A DNA stretch of 64,000 bases from Ophioderma brevispina (Eukaryota > Echinodermata > Ophiuroidea > Amphilepidida > Ophiodermatidae): contig JAMKCH010001673.1 in the NCBI GenBank assembly GCA_023653785.1, positions 1 to 64,000 of the forward strand, read 5' to 3'. How positions within the stretch are numbered: position 1 is the stretch's first letter; every line of letters starts with the position of its first letter. Below are positions 21,588-33,685 of the stretch, in pieces. Both the position numbers and the translations under genes were made by a program. The notes under the pieces are model-generated. The model was given only the letters and a program-made list of their open reading frames with translations, ran no database searches and was not told the origin of the DNA.

Positions 21588-24500
21588 CAGGGTGTCCGCA
21601 AAAATAAATGCAATCCTTGCAGTCAGTGCTATAATTTCAAATTAACGAGAATTATTCATTTTATAACAGATTCTGAAATGACGAACTGGTTCGTACATCC
21701 CGGTTCAATTTTTGTCCTGATACGTTCACTGGTTTTGAAACAAAGGCTATTTTGTAACCCGCTGTCAAATTAACCCCCCCATTCCCAGTTTGCCTTAGAT
21801 CGTTGAAACAGGAGGTTCACCTTGCAAATGGAATAAAAATGTCTTTCACTACAAAAATCTCCTGGTACTAATCCCGTGGTTTTTAAAAATCAATAACTCA
21901 AATATTTGTTGTCTTGTTTTTTGGTTAAATCCCGGTCTTTTATTGCCCTGGACAGTCTTATTCGCTCGTGGCTTCATATTTAGAATAGTAAATAGCGCTT
22001 GGCCATTTTATCTCCCAGATGGGTCCTGACAAATCTGTGTGAATATGTAAATTGCGGAAGGGATTAATAACCAAACTGAATGGAATGATTGGGAGGGCAT
22101 TACTAATTTCAAAATTATTTTAAAACTGTTGCCTGTTGTGAGCTATCTGTAACGTCCTATAGAACCACGGCATTACGTCAGTAGCCACAATTTAAGCCCT
22201 TCAAGTAGACGATAATACCAATTAAGGCATGCTAGTACGTATTCCGGTGCGGGTTTTGCTTTTCTCCTTCTCTTTTCCTTTCCCTTATTTTTTTCCAATA
22301 GCCCATATAAACAAACCTTGTGACTCATAATCTTAGTATTAAAACAATTTAAAGACAACATGTCTTTGACAATAAGGGATGGTCCTCGTTCACAATGACT
22401 AAGTTCTGACATTGTGTTTTGATGCTGAAGTTTGGTTTTCAGTGGTTTTATTTAGTTTGTGTTGGTTTGTTGGTGTCTATCAAATGGTCCAAGTATTTCA
22501 ATACTGCATCCATCACTGGAATCTGTTGCCTAACAGTATAATGTCAGAATTAATGATTTGAGGTTGTTAAGCTAGTCCAAAAAGCACCTTGCAAATAAAG
22601 GCTATTAATGCAACAAGAAATCTTTTGTGATCAGGAAAACAGGGTTTTAACAGAGTTTTGTGCATTGATGCTTATACTTAACTTTTAGTTTGTTGCTTTC
22701 TTTTGGTATGTTTGTGGGGCATCTTTTTTAATTTGCAGGGTGGAATGTACAGGTGGGTGAATGGGAGGGTGGGTGATGAGTGGGTGGGTTGGTGAGTGAG
22801 TGCGTGAGTTAGTGAGAAGTGAGCGGGCGAGCGGGCGAGCGAGCGGGCGCGCGAGCGGGCGCGCGCGGGCCGAGTGAATGATGTTGGTGAGTGAGTGATT
22901 GAAGTGAGTGTAAGTGATTGAGTGACTGTAGTGAGTATTTGGGTGTGAGCGTGGGTGAAAGTGAAGCACTGTGTCGTGCTGATGTCAGGAGTTTTTACAT
23001 CAGTGGTGCAATGTTTTTGATGTTATAATTCTATAATTTATATTTTATACTTTCAAAAATTATATATTTTTTGTCGTCTCTCTGCATAAGGACCCCCATG
23101 GAATTAAGCTTTTGTTATACAAGGCTTTTTGGGTTACCTTAGTACTCAATTCTGGTTGTATATCAATCCTCCATTCTTGCCGATTTAATTCTGAATTCTA
23201 ATGTTTTACAAATGATTCATATGTATAATATTTTTGCTTTTAAGTCAGGTGTGGCAATATTTGTTTTTCTTTATGGTACTGATTAAATGAAATGAAACAT
23301 CTTAAAACATATGCCATGGTTTTCAAAATCCATTCATACCATTCTCCATTTTTTGTATTAATCTCTCCGCTTGCAATTTGCAATATTCACATGAGTTGTC
23401 AGACCACTGAAAAAACATTAGCTTGGCCAAGTCTCTAACTTATACTAATTCTCATAATTAATTAGAGGGAAAATACTTGCACAACGATAAAAGACGGTGG
23501 ATAAAAAAAGTACAAATTTTAGACATGCAATTAAAAAAAAAAAAGACATGGTTTTTTTTTGTTGTAGATTTTTTGTAGTTAAAAGATATTTATTCAACTT
23601 TTCAAGGTGAACCTGCTCAACGATCTAACACCAACTTGGAATGGATAATTTGACAGCGGGTTACTAAGTCTTTGTTTTCAAAACTATACTAGTGAACCCG
23701 ATCAGACAAATTGGACGGATGTACGAAACAAGTTAGTCATTCAGAACTGTTATACAATTTGAATAATTCTCAGTAATTTGAATTAATAGCAACCAACTGC
23801 GAGGCATTTGCATTTATTTGGGAACCTCTGTCATGTAAAATGGTAAATTTCCGCGCCTTCAGAATTTTTTTTTCTTCAAACCCCATCCCTCCAATGTCAA
23901 AAGGAATTTACGCCACTGTATAAGGGTTTTGATAGATTTTATCTTAAGTCGACAGGATATTTGTTAAGGATATAGGGAATTTCTCTCAACTTTCACTGGA
24001 TCGGTTTGTTAAGACCACCCACCCTGAGAACGTTTGGAAGGTTTATTTGACAAACAGGTGCAAAAGAAAACCGCAACTTTGGTTTTGACTTTGCCTGCTA
24101 TCCCCTTAATCGTTCCCCATAGAATTTAGAAATAATGCTTTGACTTTCTGTCGTGCACGACAGAACTTACTAAATCATCATCTCTTATTACATAAATACG
24201 GCCATATCAGCTTATTCACTTCAGGTGATGAATCTAATACATGGTAGCATTCCAATAATTCAAAAACCTAGATTCGAGAAAATTATCCTTACAGGTACAG
24301 GGGTAGTTACTAACAACCCAATTCCAATACAACATGCAAAAAATGGATTTTGATGAAAAATCTTGAGTCGCCGAAAGTTGCTTTAAGAATGGCATATATG
24401 GGAGATCACGAGCCCTATCTGTATATAATTAAAAGTGGACACAGATCTATATACATCAATCAGTTCCTATTTGACCCATGAAGATTTAAACCCGTTTCAT

Positions 24501-25420
24501 TTCAACAAATCGGCGGGACAGAATTCGTAGCCTAAATGATGACCTTGACAATCTTGGTCCACTGTACTAAAACTTAAATACTTTTATATCTTTACCCCTG
24601 GATAAACTATTTTATAAAACGCCAGAACAATTTTATACAAGAGCACAATGGGTGCTTGCTAAAAGTTCATACGTGAAAAGGGAGTTGGAGCTTGAGTGGA
24701 GGTAGTGGTTTGATTTGTGTGCTTGTTAATGTCCACGTGTCTCTCAGATACAGGCAAGTCCAAAAACTTGAACCCTGTTCTATCTGGCAGTTATTGAATA
24801 TATTAAATACATCTAGATATGTGGGATCATCGAAGCCTATTTCAATTATCTTTAATTTTAATTTCAATAAATTCAAACAAATCAAAACATATTATGCCAT
24901 GGTCTTCAACATCCATTCATACCATTTCCATTTATTTGGTATTTAATCCCTCCGCTGCAATTTGCAATATTCACATGAATTTGTCAGACACACTGAAGAT
25001 AAAACATTTAAGCTTGGCCAAGTCGCTAACTTATACTATTCTCAATATGATTAGAGGAAAATACTGCACAGACGATAAAAGACTGTGGATAAAACAAAAG
25101 TACAAATATTTTAGAATTCATTAAAAAAAAAAAAGACAGGAGTACCAGGAGATTTTTGTAGTTAAAAGACATTTTATTCAACTTTTCAAGGTGAACCTGC
25201 TTCAACGATCTAACACAAACTTGGAATGGGATAATTTGACAGCGGGTTACATAAGTCTTTGTTTTCAAAACTATACTAGTGAACCGTATCAGACAAAAAT
25301 TGGACAGGATGTACGAAACAAGTTAGTCATTCAGAACATGTTATACAATTTGAATAATTCTCAGTAATTTTGAAATTATAGCACCAACTGCGAGGATTGC
25401 ATTTATTTTGGGACACTCTG
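21588..25420. mobile_element. Long-TIR DNA element, copy C, with internal duplication
   Basis: Left end CAGGGTGTCC after TA (21586-21587); right end GGGACACTCTG before TA at 25421-25422. It is longer than copies A and B because it keeps internal segments missing there (about 22030-22260 and 23150-23480) and because a ~1.5-kb block is tandemly duplicated, so a second right end lies near 23833. Block 1 has many indels and block 2 is clean. No transposase frame is seen. Confidence 0.8.
22738..22965. repeat. GAGT / GCGAGCGG microsatellite
   Basis: GGTGGGTGAATGG units, (GAGT)n, a GCGGGCGAGCG core and a second (GAGT)n-like arm, at the same site as in the other element copies. Confidence 0.88.
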
Positions 25421-26320
25421 TAGTTTAAAAATGGTAAATTTCCGCGCATTCATAAATTTTCATCAACCCCATCCCCTCCAATGTCAAAAGGAAATTTACG
25501 CCACTGATATTAGGGTTTTGATAGATTTTATCTTAAAGTGACAGGAGATTTTTTAGATATGAATTTCTCTCAAATTTCACTGGATCGGTTGTAGACCACC
25601 ACCTGAGAACGTTTGGAAGGTTTATTGGACAAACAGGTGCAAAAGAAAACCGCAAACTTTGTTTTGAACTTGCCTGCTATCGTAATCGTTCCCCATAGAA
25701 ACCATGCTTTGACTTTCTGTCGTGCACGACAGAAACTACTAAATCATCATCTTATTACATAAATACGGCATATTCAGCTTATTCACTTCAGGTGTGATCT
25801 ATTGGTAAGCATTCCAAATATGTAAAAAACCTAGATTCGAGAAAAATTATTCACTTACAAGTTACAGGGGTATTTACTAACAACCAATTCCAATACAACA
25901 GTGCAAAAATGGATTTTGATGAAAAATCTTGAAGTCGCCGAAAGTGGCTTTAAGAATGGCATATATGGGAGATCACTAGCCATATCTGTATATGAATTAA
26001 AGGTGGAACACAGAATCTATATACATCAATCAAGTTCCGTATTTGACCCAATGAACGATTTAAAACCAGTTTCAACAAAATCGGCGGGACCATAATTCTG
26101 TAGGCCTAAATGATGACCTTGAACAATCTTGAGTCCACTGTACTAAAACTTAAATACTTTTATATTTTTACCCCTGGATAAACTATTTTATAAAACGCCC
26201 AAGAACACATTTTATACAAGAGCACCAATGGTGCTAAAGCTTCATAGGAAAAGTGTGTTGGAGCTTGAGTGGAGGTAGTGGTTTGATTTGTGTGCTTGTT
26301 AATGTACACGTGTACTCATA
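23300..26320. repeat. Tandem duplication of ~1.55 kb spanning TIR-element end and host unit
   Basis: Block 1 (about 23300-24850) and block 2 (about 24880-26320 and beyond) are collinear: CCATTCATACCATT, GGCCAAGTC, the right TIR, host-unit sequence to ACGCC..GAACA, then GAGCACAATGG-type sequence, TTGGAGCTTGAGTGG, and the left end of the 26.3-kb TIR element. Block 1 stops within that element's left TIR. The junction lies near 24850-24875. Host-unit sequence of copy 3 ends near 24636 and 26216. Confidence 0.8.
25901..26095 (+). other. Short conserved open frame in host unit, function unknown
   Basis: A 64-residue frame with MKNLEVAESGFKNGIYG and VYELKVEHRIYIHQSSSVF segments. Equivalent, partly open frames occur at about 5140-5335, 13010-13200, 24345-24530 and 47885-48075. 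The minus strand of the same region is also open over about 79 codons at 47832-48071. I see no start context, signal peptide or known domain. It may be a coding relic of the host element or chance. Confidence 0.3.
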
Positions 26321-26322
26321 TA

Positions 26323-27183
26323 CAGGGCAAGTCCAAAAAACTTGACCCTGATTCTATCTGGCATTTTGAATTATTAAATAACATCTAAGATATGTGGTAT
26401 CATCGGAAAGCCTATTTCATTATCTTTAATTTGCTGCAAAGATAATTCCAATCTGATAAGTATAGGCCATGCTACAGTCTTCTGAATCAAGTAGTCCGGT
26501 TTTAATCCTATCCACGGATTCCCATTTGAATGCACGGTGGCCAACTAAGCAAATGACTCCCCAAAGTGATGATAAGGGTATGTCTATGTTTATATCAAAT
26601 AAAGTGGTATCTTAAGGGTGTAAAAGATAGTGATAATGGTAAGTTTTTTTTAAACACTTTTTTTCAATATGTGGGATATTTTGGTCTACAAATATAGACA
26701 ATACTTTAAACCTCAAAAAAGGTTTTTGTCGATATCTGTTCCTTCATGGTATGATTCATTCAACTCCTCCAGAAACTGATACATGTATCAAGTTAATTTA
26801 TGTTTCAAATTATTTTTATGGGTGATGAGGACGTAGAAACATTTAGAGGGCATCGATGATCAATTGTGACTGAATTTTGTGGGGTTACATAGCATCACAT
26901 TTATTCTGCAGTCAATAAATAGCCCGATTTGCTTCTGGACACTAATTTGCCTCGCTGAACGCCGTTCATTAATAATGTGAATCCGTGGACAGAGCGCAAA
27001 ACAGACTACTTGATTCAAACAACTGTAGCTCGGTCTATACCTAACCGATGCGAATTATCTTTGCAGCAAATTAAAGACAATGAAATAAGCTTTCAGATGA
27101 TACCACATATGTTGGATATATTTATCTTAAACATCCAAAAATGGTGGACACAAACTGGGTCAAGTTTTTTTTTACTCACCCTG
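26323..27183. mobile_element. TIR element of a third family (CAGGGYRAGT ends), TA-flanked
   Basis: Inverted arms of about 150-170 bp: 26323-26480 against 27040-27183. Shared arm words include AACTTGACCC, TATGTGGTATCATC and TTTAATTTGCTGCAAAG. The left terminus is CAGGGCAAGT, the right is its inverted form ACTCACCCTG, with TA on each side (26321-26322 and 27184-27185). The 860-bp element has no transposase frame. A truncated left arm also lies near 24750-24850. Confidence 0.85.
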
Positions 27184-27189
27184 TAGTTG

Positions 27190-27345
27190 CCATTTTGTAT
27201 GCATACGTGACCTTACCACAATCGGATTACCCACCAAGTTTCATGACCATTACAACCATTTGACTTTGGATGACCCCAGATGTCCTTGAAATGACTTTCA
27301 AAATTGTTGGCACTGAATGTTGACCACACTCACCGAATTTCATTG
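27190..27345. repeat. Isolated monomer of the 106-bp satellite
   Basis: CCACCAAGTTTCATGACC, TTTGACTTTGGATGACC, CTTGAAATGAC, TTCAAAATTGTTGGCACTG and TGTTGACCACACTCACC match the unit tandemly repeated at 54260-55365. Only about one and a quarter units are present here. Confidence 0.8.
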
Positions 27346-27404
27346 TCGTATCCATTCCCATCTATAGCAAGTATCATCTATGCCTTTTGCTTGTGGGGAT
27401 GCAT

Positions 27405-27535
27405 TCATCATGCATACATACATATGCACATATGTACGCATGCATGAACACACGCACACACATACATACATACACACATACTTACATACATGCACACATA
27501 CAGACAACATGTACACACATACACACACGGACGGA
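27405..27535. repeat. ACAC/ACAT microsatellite
   Basis: CATACATACATACACACAT-type dinucleotide and tetranucleotide repeats with few interruptions. The minus-strand frame rich in C, V, Y and M is its translation. Confidence 0.92.
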
Positions 27536-27850
27536 TACAGATTTTGATTAGTATGGGTCTTCCTGCACTCTAGTGCAGACGACACAAAAAATAAGGTAGG
27601 GGTTTTACTTTTAATACTATTTAAAAAGAAAAAACACATGACACATAATACAAAGTAGGTGCAAAGGGTAGGCCTATATGACACATAAAGGTGCCAATTT
27701 AGTCTTTGAAGTAACAATGATCATGGTAAGGGTTAAGAATAATTGAAAGCAAGAATACAAGATGATCTCCGAGGGATCCAAGGCTCCGAATTTGCTCACA
27801 CCTATCTCACATGCGTTTCCTCTTGAAAAATGTTGAAATTTCAGCTACCC
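27536..27850. other. Spacer, nothing recognised
   Basis: Contains TAGGCCTATA and moderately AT-rich sequence. I see no gene or repeat boundary. Confidence 0.5.
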
Positions 27851-29065
27851 AAGGGCCAATGTATCTAAGTGTCATGAAAATTGATCGAATGTGGATACAC
27901 CAATCAATGTTGTAATTCTGACCATTCTAAGGTCACACGAGGTTACATGAGGTCATCAACATGCGGTACACTACCCAGGGGCCATTTTATATAAGTGTCA
28001 TATAAATTGATTGACATATGTGGATACACCAAGCAATTTTATAATTCTGACTATTATAAGGTCACATGAGGTCACAAAGGTCACATGAGGTCATCAACAT
28101 GTGGGACACTACCCAAGGGCCACTGTATCTAAGTGTCATGAAAATTGATCGACATATGTGGATACACTAAGCAATGTTATAATTCTGACCATTTTAAGTT
28201 CACATGAGGTCACCAACATGTGGGACACTACCTAAGGGTCATTTTATCTAAGTGTCATAGAAATCGATCGACATATGTGGATACACCAAGCAATTTTATA
28301 ATTCTGACCAAGTTTTAATGGTCATAAACAAAGGTCACATGAGGTCATCAACAGTGGGACACTACCTAAGGGTCAGTTGTATCTAAGTGTCATAAAATCG
28401 ATCGCCATAGGGTGGATACACCAAGCAAGGTTATAATTCTGACACCATTTTTAAGGTCACATGGGTTCAGCAAAGAGTCAGCATGCGGTCATCAACATTG
28501 GGAAACTACCCAAGGGCCTATGTAATCTAAGTGTCATGCAAATCGATCGAATATATGGCACACCAAGCCATGTTATAAATTCTGACCATTAGGTCACAAG
28601 GGCATGAGGTCACCAACATGTGGGACACTGCCCAGGGGCCACTTTATCTAAGTGGTTCATATAATCGATCGACAGTATGTGGATCCACCAAACAATTATA
28701 TAATTCTGACCAATTTAAGGTCACCTGAGGCATATGGTCACATGAGGTCACGGCAACAGTGTGGGACAATACCCAAGGGCCTATGTATCTAATTGGTCAT
28801 GAAAACGATCGAATATATGGATACACCAAGCCAATGGTATATTCTGAACCATTTTAAGGTTCACCAGGGTCACATGAGGGCCCCAACATGTGGGACACTG
28901 CCCCAGGGGCCCATTTTATCTAAGTATCATATAAATCGATCGACATAGTTGATAACCAAGCAATTATCTAATTCCGACCATTTTAAGGTCACATGAGGTC
29001 ACCAACATTTGGGGACACAACCCTGGTATTGGAATCTACGTGTCATGAAAATCAATCGACATAAT
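27850..29065. repeat. ~130-bp satellite with AGGTCA half-sites
   Basis: About ten tandem units. The anchor CTACCCAAGGGCC recurs near 27844, 27970, 28108, 28228, 28363, 28506, 28630, 28770, 28900 and, degraded, 29020, for a mean period close to 130 bp. Each unit continues with CTAAGTGTCAT, ATCGATCGACATA, GTGGATACACCAAGCAA, ATAATTCTGACCATTTTAAG and GGTCACATGAGGTCA. Units from about 28300 to 28960 carry more indels. Several contain AGGTCA repeats with four-base spacing. Confidence 0.92.
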
Positions 29066-30284
29066 GTGACGTGTAGCACTGCTGTTTTTCCCTAGGTAGT
29101 GTGACACTTGCGAGCTAAACTTGTACCAATTGAGGGAGGGAGACCATTTTGTAACCTCTCTTCAGAGCTCTGATAAGTTATCAAAAAGAACAATATGAAT
29201 AAGGGCATTTTCAGAATCTGTTGTCGTCGTTACTATATACATTCGATACGACTGGTTCGAACCCTGCATGGGTAGAAATAATTACTACCGGCAACTACCT
29301 GCAACTACTGCAACCCTTTTTTTGTTGCCGAATTGTAACCAATAAACGGTGAAAATCCCACAGGTACGTATTAGGAAATCCGACTACAAACATATCCAAG
29401 GTCCGCGGTCTTTAGAACGTACTGATTTCTTCTGACCTATACTAGCGATTATATCAAAGTCCGAGAAAAGCTGAGAAACATGGATGTGTAATACACAAGT
29501 TTAAAACATAATTTTCGGTTTCGTAATTTGCCATGCTTTAAACTGGAACGGTATGGAATATGTCGCGGTATTCATTAATGGCCTGCACGGACCGGGCCCT
29601 GTAATATGGTAAATTAGGTGTTTGCTTAATATATAACTTGCGCATGGACAAGGGGAGTGGGTCGATTTTCACACAGAATGTTCGTGCATTGTTTTACACT
29701 GGACAGATTTGTTACAACTGGGCTTTTTTTAATGAAGTTTTGACAGAATCCCAACCACACTCATCATCGAAAGGCATAAAACTGGCGATTTAACACTGTT
29801 CCCATGGTAACACTAGGCCGCTCTGCTATCCCGTTGTGTCAGTGGCATTCCGAGTGTATATTCCTCTCAGTAAAACAAGTTCCCATCCCCACTTTGCGTT
29901 TGAAATTTGAACAAAATACTAGCTTACATTGTACAGAGTTATTCCATCGGTCGTTTGTATTGTCACAATTCCATAAGAGGGATGGGGGACGAGTCCAGTA
30001 TTCTAGAAATGTGTGGGCATCTATTTGACTAAATAACACGAAATGAATGATAAAATGTAACAATATTTACCAGAGAGAGTAGTCCCACGCGAAGTTTATT
30101 AATTCGTGTTTGCTTGTTTCAGCTGTCACGGGTACCGGGTCACAGGTTTTCTGTGAGTGAACCTTGGGAAAAATTGGTGACAACAACAACAATGGATAAA
30201 TGCAAATTAGGAACAACCATTGCCTGTGCAGGTAGGGATGCACCATAAGCTACCAAACAAGAACGAAAATTTGTCTTGCAAACC
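29066..30284. other. Spacer, no gene recognised
   Basis: Mostly unique-looking sequence. GGTTCGAACCCTGCATGGG at 29259-29277 resembles a tRNA-type B box, but I find no matching A box at the right distance. Frames at 29804-30063 overlap on both strands and have no recognisable domain. Confidence 0.45.
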
Positions 30285-30288
30285 TTAA

Positions 30289-30626
30289 AGGTGCAACGAG
30301 AGATTTTGAGTCATTCATACTCATATGTAGTGATTTCATATAAATTAGCCACACAAAAGATTTCAAACATTGTATTTGGCTACAGAAATGTCTTAAAACG
30401 TGAAGGTGATTTTATTTGCTTTCATTTCAATATAATACGTAGGCTGAATTTCGTATTTGCTCCTATACGAAATTAGATATTTCACAATTTTTGTAACAAA
30501 GAAATATTTCTCGGCTTAATCCTTTCAGATGGGGATATTGTAGACGAAAAGCTTTGTATCAGTGCAAAAAATCAGGGCTTTTGATTTTTTCGGGATACCT
30601 GATATGTGAAATCTCTTGTTGCACCT
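30289..30626. mobile_element. TTAA-flanked MITE (piggyBac-type)
   Basis: Begins AGGTGCAACGAGAGATTT and ends with the inverted form AAATCTCTTGTTGCACCT, one mismatch in 18. TTAA stands immediately outside each end (30285-30288 and 30627-30630), the target duplication known for piggyBac transposons. The 338-bp interior is AT-rich and noncoding; a 66-residue frame inside is not conserved with anything I know. Confidence 0.85.
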
Positions 30627-30739
30627 TTAATTTCGCATAAAACTAGCCATGAATATAGTACCATGAGGTTAATAATAGTAACAATAATAACATCATGCTA
30701 GAACTAGGGATGAAATAAACGTTATTTCGAATTCGACCC

Positions 30740-31500
30740 CTTTTGTGAATTAACATTCTGATTCCACCCTTTTTATATGTCCCATACCAAATACATATTC
30801 ACATTTCACCAGTCTCATATCGCCCCAAGAACCCACAAACACCCTATAAGTACAAATGGTTCGCTCCATAGTCGCGACCTGTTCGCACGACAACATACCA
30901 AGGCCGGACACAACATTACAAATATTAATGGCAGAACTTGTCTCGAAAATCATCACAAACTCTCTCCAAGTGAGAAAAATAGCTACATTCATAAAATACA
31001 ACAATATGCCTAAGAAAGAAGACAAACATATGCACAACCCCCTAACAAATATACACAAGCCCAAAAAGAAACTCTTCGACAAACGCAATCGCACTGAACC
31101 CGTCAATCCCATCCATCCCTTTGAATTAAATGGTATATTCTTCACATTCGTAACCCCGACCTTTACAAACTCGAGGATGAAAAAAGGTGCGATCATGCCC
31201 CGGGATCATGCGATGTCGGCATGAGGTCGAACACACCATTACAAATACAAGACGACAAATCGCCACAAACTCCCCCTCCGAATAAAATGAGCTCAAAACT
31301 CTTTCACAAATAAATAATACATATCATAACAAACTAAATCTATTAATAAAATAAACAATACAATTAACATTAAACACAAAACAAAGGCACAACCCCGAAA
31401 TAAAACCTTAATATTGCCAGAGCTATCGCACAAGACTCCACTTATAAATCAACCTCCCCTAACAAAACTTGGTATGCGCCTACATAAATATTCATTTTAC
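30740..31500. other. A/C-rich, G-poor block with overlapping frames on both strands
   Basis: The plus strand is markedly poor in G. Frames of 122 residues (30856-31224, plus), 78 residues (30777-31013, plus) and 148 residues (31196-30750, minus) overlap. Strong strand asymmetry keeps frames open by chance. Weak internal similarity links 30895-30975 with 31225-31290 (CATTACAAATA, CACAAACTC). No domain is recognised; a retroelement or organelle-derived origin is possible but unproven. Confidence 0.4.
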
Positions 31501-31948
31501 AAACGCCTGCTGCAACTCCATACAGACGATGCGCATACATCCTTTAAAGCATGGATTTGTACGTAACAGTACACAATGCAATCAGTGCCTGATTCTTTGC
31601 TCGTGTTGTTATTCGAACGTATGTTTTATCTAGGTTTCGCTATTAAAAAATCGCGCTTTCGACGGCCGCGTTCGCTACTACAACAAACACATACGTGAGT
31701 ATTGACTCTGATATCTTGGGTACGGGGTTACACATGCGATAAACACAAAAACAAACGGGAAAATAACACACTTCTAGGCCGATTTTGCTTACGAAATTCA
31801 TTCAGCTTGAAGGCCACATCCCACACCTTCACAGGACCAAATTTGAACAAATTTGCTCAGTCGAGTGAAACGGAGATAGATTTTTTCGGCCGCTCCCGCT
31901 CTGCCAAATCGGTACGATTAGATTATAGCTTCATTCTCATGAAGCTAA

Positions 31949-33685
31949 AAATGACACCCGTCAAATTTTCAGATTCTCCATGAAATTCTGTATTGGAAAA
32001 ACATTGGTGTCAAATTGTATATAAAAAAATATTGGGCGAGACCAATACATTTTGGGCGTAAATCATCCAATATTATGATATGTTTAATTCGGATACGGTA
32101 TTTTCAATCCCCTGCCCTCGCCTTTTCAAGGTGCAGTGGGTCCAGCACCCTCTGAGGAGCAATACACATTTTTTGTCAGCAAACTGAACCAAGGAGGATC
32201 AGGCCCTTGCCACTGCGCACAAACTGCCCTTTGCCGCGCTTGAAGTGTGATAGAGTGATAGCGCCCTCCCCTATAATCACATTTTGTCACTTAATCTTAT
32301 GCTAATGACGTGTCAGTCACATCGCTACGCACTATGCTACGCACCAATATAGACTAATTAAAAATCTTTGACATGGCCCGTTAGTTGTATTCCGTTGTTT
32401 TTCAAAACAAATTTATGAGCTCATTCCAAATATTTCTTCGTATGTATAAAACACCACAATGATGCAATTGTTGGTTGTCTTTATAAAACAGAAATAAAAC
32501 ATTCGTCAACATACAATACGGTAGCTTTTCCGGACATAAACGCTACAATTTAAGTGTGCTTTTGAACAAGTCTATTTCTCTACGTACTTGGCAAGCAGAT
32601 GACGGCACTTCTGTTTACAACTTCAAGTAAACAATGCCGAAAACATGATTTAATGGCTGTTTTTTAGTCTTTGGGAAAAGAAAAGTCAAGTGGGGGAACA
32701 ATTAGACTATTTAGCTGTACATTACAGCAGTAGATACCTATGTCATGCCCCGGGTCATGCCATGACATGTAGGTTAATTTCGTCCCATTTCCATGACTGA
32801 CCCTGATTTTTAAATTACACGTTTACTATCGCCATGCCCGGCATGGCCATGCATGTCAATGGTCATGGATAGATCTCGCCATCGAACTCCAATACTCCAT
32901 CAATTCCACTCAAAACTATGAACATTTCCACTCTTTATATTTCTATACATATGGCCTTTACGTGGAAGCTGAAGTCATGCTTTACTTATTGACCGCACTT
33001 CAGTGCAGTGGTTAGCCCAAGCTACCCAGACTAGGCTAGCCTATAGCCTAAACAGATAAACTCAGTGAACTGGAGTTTGGACCCACATAGGAAAAATATA
33101 GGAGTTGTGTAAATTGTAATTTTTGATCTTATCTCAGAGGTTATGCAATTTTGTTTAGAAGAGCAGGGAGTTATGAAAAATTGTTATTTCCAATACTGAC
33201 GACTGTATCGGCATATGAAACAATGAATCTGTAGTTTAAGGGGTATGGGGCCATGGGGAGATTTTCTGAAGATACAAATTTCTCTAAATTGTCACTTTAT
33301 TGGTTGTAGAACATTTACCGAGAACATTTCAAAGGGTTATTGATAAAAAGTTATTATTGTTAGTACATGAAGACAATGTTTTTGTCTTAGTCACCAGTCC
33401 TCGAGTCTGATATACTACATAGATGAGCATTCTAAATAAACAAAAACAAAAACAAAACAAAAAAAAATGGTTTAAAAAAAATGGGGGTCACTTTTCTGGA
33501 AATGTCCTCGTCTCTTTGTAAAATACTAATAGTCCTTAAGCCATCAAGAAATTTTAGCCAAATTGGTATCCTGAAAGGGGACAAAACGATACATATTATT
33601 CAGCCTCAGTACACTATCCTATGTTCACAAAAATAAAGGAAATCTACCAAAGAGACGTTGGCAACGTAAAAAGCCACCAAGTTTT
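31949..33685. repeat. Partial host unit, clean copy
   Basis: Begins abruptly at ATGACACCCGTCAAATTT and is nearly identical to 5465-7190. The palindrome GCCATGCCCGGCATGGC lies at 32831-32847 and the ATGTCATGCC hairpin at 32740-32768. It ends where GCCACCAAGTTTTAAA joins block R1. No TIR element or LINE is present. Confidence 0.85.

Noticed and set aside
27340..27717. 125-codon minus frame with Cys/Val/Tyr repeats
   Set aside because: It reads through the ACAC/ACAT microsatellite; the rest has no domain.
27405..29065. CRISPR-like array of spaced repeats
   Set aside because: Repeats are continuous satellite units with no unique spacers of constant length, and the sequence is eukaryotic.
29240..29285. 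Possible tRNA gene (GGTTCGAACCCTGC)
   Set aside because: A B-box-like word is present but there is no A box or cloverleaf at the right distance.
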